DNA from: a virus
Direction: 5' to 3' (one strand)
IMG/VR virus record: IMGVR_UViG_3300045135_002615
Span: 1-64,000 of that record
DNA: 64,000 bases
Numbering within the stretch: the first letter of the stretch is position 1; every line of letters starts with the position of its first letter. The position numbers were made by a program, and so were the translations under genes. Under the pieces are notes generated by a model. That model was given only the letters and a program-made list of their open reading frames with translations, made no database searches and was not told where the DNA came from. Positions 46,367-55,500 of this stretch are shown one piece after another.

Positions 46367-46599
46367 GATTTAGCGGATCTTCTCTTATTACGTTCTTTCC
46401 TGCGAGCTACTTCATCAGGTTCAAAGTAACCGATAGTGAGCCTTATGTCATAGAGGCACTTAGCACACATACCCGTGCCGTCATACCAGTTCAAACCCCA
46501 CCCTAATAGGGTCTCAGGTAGTTTACCCCCGCAAGAAGTACAGTGTCCAATATAACGTGCTTTAAAGTGTTTGTGCTTCTCTACGGGGATCTTCTTCAT
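46363..46599 (-). CDS. Small zinc-ribbon protein, 78 aa
   Basis: Two CxxC knuckles (HCTSCGG and MCAKCLYD) about 24 residues apart form a zinc ribbon, flanked by a basic start (KKIPVEKHKHFKAR) and a very basic end (RRKERNKRRSAKS). It may bind nucleic acid. It is the last gene of the right-hand virion operon, 3 nt after the 1719-residue protein, and its stop overlaps the stop of the convergent gene. Confidence 0.82.
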   Translation of the reverse strand: MKKIPVEKHKHFKARYIGHCTSCGGKLPETLLGWGLNWYDGTGMCAKCLYDIRLTIGYFEPDEVARRKERNKRRSAKS

Positions 46600-46602
46600 G
46601 GC

Positions 46603-49600
46603 TTACTCTTTATTGTATGGTGCGGGGTCTATGTCCTCTACAGACAACACATTATACCCTCGAACTAGAGGCTTGCCCTTGATGCGGTATCTATCAGCAG
46701 CTGACCAACCTTCCCCATAACCTGTAGGTGAGATGATACCTCCAAGTACAAGTGAATCTTGGATCACCTCATCGGGTGAACGGGTGTTACCATCAATACA
46801 ATGAGTGAGGATAATGAGCTGAACCTCATCTCCTCTAGTGAGTGTTTGTCCATTAAAAGACTCCTCACCGCAACGAACGAGCATCGCCCTACAAGCAAGG
46901 ACACTACCTTTAAGGGTAGGCTTCAAGCTCTCGGCAAAGGAGGCTACGAGGAAGCTGAAGGGAGAACCAGGCACATTACCTGAAGCACCCATGACGGCAC
47001 CTGAACCTCTTGTAAGAGAGAATAGGTTTGTAGCCTCCGCAAGAGGAGCTACTTGGGAAAGGTCTCCACTTGTGAGTTGGATCACGTCCCCCGCAGTTCC
47101 GAGTATCCGAGTGTAGGGTTGACCATTAGGGCTTACGGGAACACTTGTAGAGAGGGTACTCAAGTTACCCGTGCGAGAGAACAAGAAGCTAGACTTATCG
47201 TTGAGTACATCTTCACAAAGGAAGTCGGTGTCTCTGACCATAGACCCTAGTGGGAGTCTTGTGGTCACACCCACCATAGAGATGGGTGTTTCACCATTAC
47301 CTGCATTAGCAGGGTTGGTTCTCGTGGGGGTTGAGAAGTCTACTACATACTCGGTTCGATTAGTCAGCCCGATTAAATCCTCCTCTCTACTTCTCGTGAG
47401 TGAAGCAGAGTAGAACTTGAATGCCATAGGTGCTTCTTTAACGCCCTCGAACAACTGAATATCCCTACCTAGAGCAAACGATCTGTACCCACTAAAGCCG
47501 AGAGATGAGTTGTCCGTGGCGTAAGGCTCTTGGATCACAAGACCATAGAAAGACTCATCTTGAGGTGTGATGCCATAGTGTTGGTATGAGGTGTACCCTT
47601 CTAGTTGTAGAGCTCTTTGCATGTCCATAATGAGCTCTTCTAAGGTTGTTTGAATGGTTGTGTTGATAGAGTAGCTGAAAGACCCTCTTGAGTTACGGAT
47701 GCTTAGGTAGGCTCCATTGAACTCCGCGAAGGATGACGTGAACATATAGAGGGTTGCAAACCCGCCTTGATCGGGCTTATCCGTAAAAGCAGATGTGAGG
47801 ACATAAGGGTATTGGAGAGGGTGGTTAGACATATCCCTAGATGTCGGGTAGAAGGCGTAACCTACATCTGTGATAGTGGAGGGGTATATGGCACCCCCAA
47901 TCTTACCTGTGCCAAGTGTCGTATAGAAGTCCATTGACGCAAGGACTTCAAAGTCACGTCTGTTATTGAGTTCTACGGTATCTTGATCACGGGTACCTAT
48001 CTCAAGGTCACTTGCTGACTTACGACCATAAGGGATTGTAGAGTCTGAGTCCTCAAGAAGAGTAACGCTCTTTGTATGGTAGGGGTCTCCTTGATAGGCA
48101 CCTCTCTGATAAGAGATAGCTATCTTTGTTCCCGCAGGAGGGGCGAAGGGGATGACAGAGTCAATGTAAACCTTAGAGGTTTCATCAGAGGCTCTTTGAG
48201 TACCTGCTCCGTTGTAGCTGCGAACAAGTACGTTACGATTAGAGCTAATAAACCCGTTAGCAAATCCAAAGACCACCGCTTCAACCACATACTCAAAGTC
48301 GCTGAATACTGAGTTAGAACTATAACCTGGAGCTCTAGAGATGTCGATAGCGTGCTCTGTTAGAACATAAGTGTGAGCTTCGTTGAATGTCGTATCGTTG
48401 ATGTCCTCATTACCACCATATTTATTGATAAAGAGTGTGAAGCGGTCTGTATCAGTTCTCAAGAGGTTAGGGCAATCGCCATTAACGACTGCATCTAGAG
48501 GGTTGGTTCTTGTGGCGTCATGAGCACTAGTATTACCCGCACCGATGATGTGGGTGAGGTATGCGTTACGCTCATACACACCATAAATACGAGCTACACC
48601 GAAGAAGGGAGGTAGCTCAATACCCTGTAGATATGTGCCGAAGTCGGTTGTGGGTGCATAGATAGCATCTTCACGAGTACCTACAGTTCCACCATTAAAT
48701 CTCTTGCGAACACCAATGGCGTTGACACCTGAGAGACTCAGAGCCCACTCTCCATAAGTGGCGTTGGTGTCAAACAAGACGGGTTCTACATTTTGGTTCC
48801 CGTTATTGGAGACACCCCCAATGATGTTGAATACGCTGTCAGTGTTGGAGACACGATCTACAAAGATATGGTTCAAACCACTCATGAAAGCGTCACTCGT
48901 AGAGGTACGAGTGTGCATGGGGATGTCTTGTCTACCAAAACGAGGCATGAGGGCTTCAGGTAGGACATAAGCACCAAGACGGTCACTCAAAAAGAACGCA
49001 CCTCCATCAACAGCATGACCTGCATCGTAGACAGAGGGGATAAGGGCGGAGACTTCTTGATGTTGATGGAGGATTACTTGCTTACGCTGATAAGGGCGAA
49101 TAACAATCGTCTTTGAACCCTCGTCCTTAAAGACCTCCATCTCCCTATCAAGTTCCCCATTGACAATGGCTCCGCCGAGCTTCCTAGAGTCCGCAATACC
49201 AATAGGGAAGTTTGAACAGGGGAGCCTATTCCATAGTGACACATGACCTTGTGTGGGCAAGTTGATGTCACCATTAATGAGGGGGATTAAGTTAGCGTTG
49301 GTGGTATCAAGGTCGGAAGCCGCGTTGCGTAAGAAGTGATCTCTGTTAGGGGCTTGGAGGCTGACCTTATGGATGTTCTCAGCATTGTTTGCGGTAGCAC
49401 CCGCATTAGGAGGGTAGAGGATAGACACTCCGAGTTGGAAGTCTTGTTCAATATAGAGCCTAGAACTACCTGATGAGTTAGAAGTCACGGCTATGGCAAT
49501 CTCGGTGTCCTCTACGGTGATCTGTTGGCTTCTAAACTCAACCGTCATCTCAAGACCATCGGTGAAGAGTCCTTCCCTAGTGCCTGCTTCATCAATGGGC

Positions 49601-51762
49601 TCAAGGATGACGTAGTTGAAGAGTGTACCTGATGGGACCCAAGCGTCCTCATTGGTGTTCAAGAAGTAGTTGACTGTTTGGTTGTAAGGACCGAAGGAGA
49701 TCACCTTATAGGTGCCATTATTCTTTCGAGTACCATCAACATCGCCATAGACAACAGCATAGAGGTTACCCCTAAGCATCAAGCCGAGTTCATTCACCCC
49801 AAAGGGGAACGAGGAGAGCTCAAGTGCAATGACCTCCTCAAAGAGGTTAGGTGTTGTGTTGACAGAAGAACTTGGCAGTCCTGCATTAGACCCGTTCTTC
49901 TTGTAGATCACCGTATAGTTGTGGTCGTTCTTAGAAGCACCTGCGACATCAATCGTGAAGGGCTCACTTGCTCGATTGCGACCTAAGACAATAAAGGGCT
50001 TCTCATAGTTGTACGCCTTCTCAGGGTAAGAGAAGAACCCATGAGAAGAACCTAACTCTTCAATCGTAAATGGAGGGGCTTTGTCTTCATCCATATCCCT
50101 CGGAGCAATGAATCTTACGCCCTTGGATTCTAGGTCAACACCCTTTAGACCATAAGCTAGATTATCGAGTGTATCATCAAGGCTCATGAATAAGACAGCA
50201 CCCATTTTAAAGGGGGCGGTGCTACCACTATCGAGCAAGAACGCTGAAGGGTTCAAGTCAGGACCGAGATCCCAGTTCGTTTGGTCTGTCACATTCAAGT
50301 TAGTAGTAGACATCCCGTTCACATCAGTAGCTACATTAGGATCGAGATACATTGTCAGACCCATCTGTGGAACCGCCGCATCAGACCAAGTGTCCCTAAA
50401 GCCATTAGGGGCGTCCATCTGATGGACACGATTAGCAGAAGTTGCACTCAAGTAAGACACCTCCTCGTAGGAGACACCCTTACAATAAGCGTTAACTGAG
50501 TTCTGCTTGTATGAAGACCTCATACGACCAAAGAGAACATCTGAGACAGCCCCCTCAAGCATGGACTGATAGTCCCATTGACCAAGAGTGACCGCATGTC
50601 TCATGTCTAGCAGATCCTTCTCATGGATCTGATCTGCATAAAGTCCATCAGGTCTACCATTGAAGAGTGACACCGGCTCTCCTGTCTCATGTCTCTTTGC
50701 CTGTGTACCTGCGACACCTCTCTCAGAGATCGTAACCACACCTGTGCTTGGGTTAACAGCGGACACCTTGACGACCTCTCGACCAAGACCACTTCCAATT
50801 ACGAAGAACCGATCACCCGCCAAGAAGAGGTCTGGGTCGTCAAGCCCGGACCCCGCAAGGTCATCAATGTTGATGAAAGGCGTATTCGTAGATGCAAACC
50901 CTGCGTTAAGGGTAGGGTTCGTGAGAGCCGAGGCTTCGTTAGCGAGTGTAATCGAAGGTCTCCTATTAATCGCTCCATTTTGGTTAGGTCCACCTGAGCT
51001 AGAAACCGCTACATAAGGAGCAGAGTTCCTGCGGAACACCATAGCTAGAGGGATAGCGTAAATAGAGTCCTCTGCGAGGAGGTCATTTACAACATTGGCA
51101 ACCCATAATCCTGAGTCACCTTCTACAGGAGTGAAGGTAGCTGTAGTACCTCCAACGACAGGTCCATTGGCTTTGACAAGATTACTTGAGATACCTTCAG
51201 GGTGATATTTCAAGTCAATATCGGAGACAACTCGCACTTGATATTGAACCTGCACACGCTTAGTGGTCTCAAACCCAACTTGAGGGTCAACCATCTCATC
51301 ACTCACACCACTACCTGCGACATTGCCATTAGAATAGACGGTGGTGCTTGTCGGCTTGTTGGTGAGAGGGTCACCTGAGTTGTCTGAGCTAATGATACTC
51401 TTCCAAATCTCAAGGAATACGAAATCTCCACGGGTACCCGAACTTGGAGGAGGTGGTAGTTTAACCTCTAGTTCTTCTACGTTGACGAGATGACCTTTAA
51501 TGAGAGCCTTGAAGGGTTTGATCTTAAAGTAGTTAGACCACAAGGGGTTGAACACAAAGTCACGCTCACAAGAAGTGGGGCTGATAAGAGCTCCGCTATG
51601 TGCTTGAGATGTGATGAGTTCAGCCATGTTGCTAGATGAGAGCTGACCCATGAGGTTAAGCTCGCTATCTAGAGGAGGCTTGCCCGCTTGCCATATTACA
51701 TTGGTGTATTGGCGGTTCTCAGTGGTGAGTGTGCGTGTAGGGTATTTGAAGTCGTCTGCCAT
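46603..51762 (-). CDS. Giant virion structural protein with LDSELNL N-terminus, 1719 aa
   Basis: The first 130 residues (YTNVIWQAGKPPLDSELNLM, then DFVFNPLWSNYFKIKPFKAL and GDFVFLEIWKSI) align with the start of the protein at 58216. This suggests a common attachment domain for two large tail appendages or baseplate parts. The rest is beta-rich and repetitive in pattern, without visible enzymatic motifs. The end carries VRGYNVLSVEDIDPAPYNKE. It is transcribed leftward after a 263-residue protein. An appendage or fibre role is inferred. Confidence 0.8.
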   Translation of the reverse strand: MADDFKYPTRTLTTENRQYTNVIWQAGKPPLDSELNLMGQLSSSNMAELITSQAHSGALISPTSCERDFVFNPLWSNYFKIKPFKALIKGHLVNVEELEVKLPPPPSSGTRGDFVFLEIWKSIISSDNSGDPLTNKPTSTTVYSNGNVAGSGVSDEMVDPQVGFETTKRVQVQYQVRVVSDIDLKYHPEGISSNLVKANGPVVGGTTATFTPVEGDSGLWVANVVNDLLAEDSIYAIPLAMVFRRNSAPYVAVSSSGGPNQNGAINRRPSITLANEASALTNPTLNAGFASTNTPFINIDDLAGSGLDDPDLFLAGDRFFVIGSGLGREVVKVSAVNPSTGVVTISERGVAGTQAKRHETGEPVSLFNGRPDGLYADQIHEKDLLDMRHAVTLGQWDYQSMLEGAVSDVLFGRMRSSYKQNSVNAYCKGVSYEEVSYLSATSANRVHQMDAPNGFRDTWSDAAVPQMGLTMYLDPNVATDVNGMSTTNLNVTDQTNWDLGPDLNPSAFLLDSGSTAPFKMGAVLFMSLDDTLDNLAYGLKGVDLESKGVRFIAPRDMDEDKAPPFTIEELGSSHGFFSYPEKAYNYEKPFIVLGRNRASEPFTIDVAGASKNDHNYTVIYKKNGSNAGLPSSSVNTTPNLFEEVIALELSSFPFGVNELGLMLRGNLYAVVYGDVDGTRKNNGTYKVISFGPYNQTVNYFLNTNEDAWVPSGTLFNYVILEPIDEAGTREGLFTDGLEMTVEFRSQQITVEDTEIAIAVTSNSSGSSRLYIEQDFQLGVSILYPPNAGATANNAENIHKVSLQAPNRDHFLRNAASDLDTTNANLIPLINGDINLPTQGHVSLWNRLPCSNFPIGIADSRKLGGAIVNGELDREMEVFKDEGSKTIVIRPYQRKQVILHQHQEVSALIPSVYDAGHAVDGGAFFLSDRLGAYVLPEALMPRFGRQDIPMHTRTSTSDAFMSGLNHIFVDRVSNTDSVFNIIGGVSNNGNQNVEPVLFDTNATYGEWALSLSGVNAIGVRKRFNGGTVGTREDAIYAPTTDFGTYLQGIELPPFFGVARIYGVYERNAYLTHIIGAGNTSAHDATRTNPLDAVVNGDCPNLLRTDTDRFTLFINKYGGNEDINDTTFNEAHTYVLTEHAIDISRAPGYSSNSVFSDFEYVVEAVVFGFANGFISSNRNVLVRSYNGAGTQRASDETSKVYIDSVIPFAPPAGTKIAISYQRGAYQGDPYHTKSVTLLEDSDSTIPYGRKSASDLEIGTRDQDTVELNNRRDFEVLASMDFYTTLGTGKIGGAIYPSTITDVGYAFYPTSRDMSNHPLQYPYVLTSAFTDKPDQGGFATLYMFTSSFAEFNGAYLSIRNSRGSFSYSINTTIQTTLEELIMDMQRALQLEGYTSYQHYGITPQDESFYGLVIQEPYATDNSSLGFSGYRSFALGRDIQLFEGVKEAPMAFKFYSASLTRSREEDLIGLTNRTEYVVDFSTPTRTNPANAGNGETPISMVGVTTRLPLGSMVRDTDFLCEDVLNDKSSFLFSRTGNLSTLSTSVPVSPNGQPYTRILGTAGDVIQLTSGDLSQVAPLAEATNLFSLTRGSGAVMGASGNVPGSPFSFLVASFAESLKPTLKGSVLACRAMLVRCGEESFNGQTLTRGDEVQLIILTHCIDGNTRSPDEVIQDSLVLGGIISPTGYGEGWSAADRYRIKGKPLVRGYNVLSVEDIDPAPYNKE

Positions 51763-51781
51763 GTTGACCTGCCTTATGCTG

Positions 51782-52573
51782 TCAGTACATCAGAGTGTAT
51801 GAGAGGAGATGGACATCCACGTTAGTGGGGTTAACAAACGCTAAACGAATAGACGTTTGTGCTACAGTGTAAGTCACCCTTTGGAGCTTAGTGATCTCCT
51901 GATAGGTGTTCCCATTATCGTTGGAGATATATGCTCTAATGAAACCGCTCGTGTCATAGTGCAGATTACCCGCACGATCAAGTGACCCGACATTCGCACT
52001 TGTGCCAGATAAATCAGTGCTGTCCTTCGTAAACACCTTGAGACAATCATGGAAGTCAATCAGGAACTCTCTGCGACCTAAGCCGTCTGAAGTATGGGCG
52101 GTGATGTCAATCGGGTTGGTGATGAGACAATGGTTGCTTGCAGATGTGATGTCCGTGACCCTGACTCCACCTTCAACCATGTTCTGTTGAGGGAACCTGC
52201 CTCTAATAGCAAGGGTATGAGGTGTATCTCCTGCTTTAAAGCTCGTAGTGAGGAATGCACCTGCATCTACAGAGGGGAAACTAGCGGAGGTGTCAAAGAG
52301 TAATGTGAAATCTGCATATGTCTCAAGGTAGTTAGCGTCACAGACCTCATACCCAAAGACACTTAGGTATCTCTCACGGATAAGGTTGACGAGGGCGGTC
52401 TTTGTTGCGGGGATGTCGGACACATCGAGGTTCTGCATGTCACGGGTGAAGTCAAACCCTTCAGGGAAGTCTAGGCTATAAAGCCCCTTCATCTGTATGG
52501 GTTGGTTTCGTAGTGAGTAGGTGGGTAGATATTGAACAAGTCGATCATCTGACCGATTCAAAATAAAGGGCAT
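51782..52573 (-). CDS. Hypothetical virion-operon protein, 263 aa
   Basis: The N-terminus contains RSDDRLVQYLPTYSLRNQPI and then MQNLDVSDIPATKTALVNLI, helical. The C-terminal part is a beta-sandwich-like region (GFIRAYISNDNGNTYQEITK, ending VDVHLLSYTLMY). Its ATG overlaps the stop of the 1879-residue gene by one base, so translation is coupled. Not recognised; it is probably a baseplate or appendage connector. Confidence 0.75.
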   Translation of the reverse strand: MPFILNRSDDRLVQYLPTYSLRNQPIQMKGLYSLDFPEGFDFTRDMQNLDVSDIPATKTALVNLIRERYLSVFGYEVCDANYLETYADFTLLFDTSASFPSVDAGAFLTTSFKAGDTPHTLAIRGRFPQQNMVEGGVRVTDITSASNHCLITNPIDITAHTSDGLGRREFLIDFHDCLKVFTKDSTDLSGTSANVGSLDRAGNLHYDTSGFIRAYISNDNGNTYQEITKLQRVTYTVAQTSIRLAFVNPTNVDVHLLSYTLMY

Positions 52574-55500
52574 TAGCCTTCTCCTTTAAGGGGCTTCTTG
52601 AACTCATCACCGAGTTCTCTTGCTGAGTGTTCACCATAAGTATAAGTCGCCTTATTGGTCAGACTTGAAGTCTCCTTCAAGTAGCTCTCAAACAGCCCCC
52701 CATTAGTAGAGCGAGCATAATAGAGAGTCGGGTTAGCATACAGATCAAGAGAGGTGTATGAGGGGCGTTCTATCGCCACATCCCTATCATAGTTTGTACC
52801 ATCTGGACGGAGAACCTCAATCCCCATCAATCCCCTACGAGCCCATAGAGGTGCTCGATCATCAGGAGGGAAAGAGTGTCCTCGATATGACTTCATCGGA
52901 GTCGGGTGGATGTCTATAATCGTTTCATTAGCGGGTGTGTCGTTAGCTATATCAGCAACCTCTAAGGTGAGATTGTTGATGTCATTAACATCTACGAGCT
53001 TAGTTGCATCACCTGGATGCCTCTCATACTTAGGGTAGTCGGGGTGACTTAAGAGCACCTTGACTAAGATGGGAGCTTGGAAGTTGTTACTTGCACCTGC
53101 CACCTCGGGGTCGATACCTCTTGTGTCTCTCGTATATGTTTTATCTATGAGGCAGTTGTCTACTCTGATGTCCTGTTTAAGACCGAGATATTCATCTACG
53201 CTTAGATTAGCGTCCGCCGCTGAGGGGTCGAAGGGATCGTAATAATTCCCGTCTGGGTTGAAAGCGGGGACAATCCCAAGATTAAGGTCAAGGTCAACAC
53301 ACACAACACCTTCATCTACTAGGTACTTCTCGTGATAAGATGTACAACACCCTGCTCCATCTACAAGAGTTGAAGCCTTATCGTTTGTAGGTCCATTAGG
53401 GTCTAGTAAACCCGCATCGACATCTGTCTTGTCGCCAATGAAGTGACGGTATGACTCTCCGTATTCACCATCCATAACACCGACATCGAGCCATGTGGTG
53501 AGCCCTGGTACTTTGACATAGACCCTCATGACTCTCTTTCGCATGAGATACCTTGCCCCATTAATAGTGTGGACAAGACCATCTCTTCTTTGGAGTGGGA
53601 ACTGAGGGTCGATATAAGAGATCATGTCCCAATCAACACCTACGAGGCGTAGCTTAACAGGAGCAAACTGAACTTGTCCTGTTTCGTCTTTTGTGGCTCG
53701 AACCCAACCCTGCTCAATAAGTCCATAGTTTTGTGCTTCTCTTGCCGAGTGGTAAACCTCACCGCCTTCAGGGGGGAGTTCATACCAATCTTTGTTCCAA
53801 TAGGGAGCTTGGGGGGTGAGTACCGGGTTGCCCCCGAAGTTCACATCGAACGCTCTCAAATAACCGACATCAGGGTAGTCCATAGGGTCCGCGATTTCAT
53901 TAAGAAGAGCGGATGTCTCATAGTTAGGTTGAGCGTGACGTAGTTTGGGACTTGTTGCGACCACATCATCATCAATCCAATCATCTCCCTCACGGTCATC
54001 TCCTGTGTTTTTACCTGTGTTAGGTAAGTGATAACCCTTTGAAGAGGCAATGAGAGGGTTAGTAGTTAGGTCTTGACCTTCAAGTGTGGAGTTGGTATTC
54101 CCATCAAAGTCCCAATAGGGATAGACCAAAACCCCTCTTGGTGGAGTTCCGTATTTACCTCCAGTGAGGTGATTACGGGCGAGGTCGGGGAGACCCATGA
54201 CTTGAGCTTCTCTCCAATCAGGTGTGTTGGGGTCTGAAGAGAAGAAGGCTCTTCGGGCGTGCCAGCTATTTCTTAAATAGCCAGCTCCACCATGTCCCGC
54301 AGTGGCTTGGAATACTTGAGGTCTACCAAAGGTAACATAGCTATCAAAGGCTTTTGCAGTCAGTGTGCTTATATCACGCACGGGAACAGCGATATAGCCT
54401 CCGTTCACACCTTCTGAGGGGTTGGGTAGACCTGGACCACTTAGGTTGTCTTTAATGAGTGTATTTGTATTCCCTAAGATGAAGGCTTCAGTGAGGGAGT
54501 TGTTATCTGTATTTGAATATCGGATAGAAGTCTCAGGGTCGGTAGGGTCTTTAAAGAGGTGATAGAGAGTAGACTCTATTCTGTAAGACTCATCAAGGAA
54601 CCTCTCTTGGGTGTCTTTACGAAGGGTAAAGAGTGACCTTAAAGGGATGCGAGTATTGTTGACGGGGGCAACAGCATGTATTTGGTCCTCCGAGTAGAAG
54701 GGTTCATTACCTAACCCGCTGACTGTGATGTACCCTCTTAGGTCTTGAGTAAAGTTGCCGTATTCAGGGAGTTCCCTGTTTCCTGTCGGGGGGACTTCAA
54801 TCCACACAATCCCGTAGTTAATATATCCATTATGGTCGAGAGAAGGGCGAGGATGCGGATGAGTCGGGGAGTCATAGAGCACTAACTCCTCGGAGGAAAG
54901 CTCAAACTCAAATGCTCTGACAAAAGATACATACCCAACATTGGCTACGGGGTCTGTATCAAAAGGAGCTATGGCGGGGTCCATATCTTGACCGAGCCAT
55001 TCGCACTGACCTGTAGGGATACCATGTAAGTTAGCATAGAGCTCTAGATAGAAACCTTGAACCCAAATGTCTACCGGATTTTGTTCTAAAGCAAAGCCAA
55101 GTAGAAGGTCGGGTTTCCCTGTAGCCCCTAGACTGAGAATGGATTCATTAACAGAGTTTTCGTCTAGAGTGCTTGGGTCAGTTAAAGGGACTGATGAATA
55201 GCACTCGACATAGTACTCGACACCCTTGACCATGAGGAACTTAGCGGAGGCGAATACATCAAGAAATGTAAGATCGGAAGAGGTAGGTCTATAGACAGGT
55301 CGATCACTTGGGTACTGATATCCTTCAGGTGTCTCAACATCAGCATCATTTTCATCAACTCTATTCCAACCTGAGCATAGCTCTAGAGCATAACCATTAC
55401 TTTCTGAACCTGCTATTGGGAGGAGGGTGAGAGGTTGATAGACCTTATAACCCTCTTCATCATAGCGATAAATGGAGAACGATTGACCCGCTCTACGAGG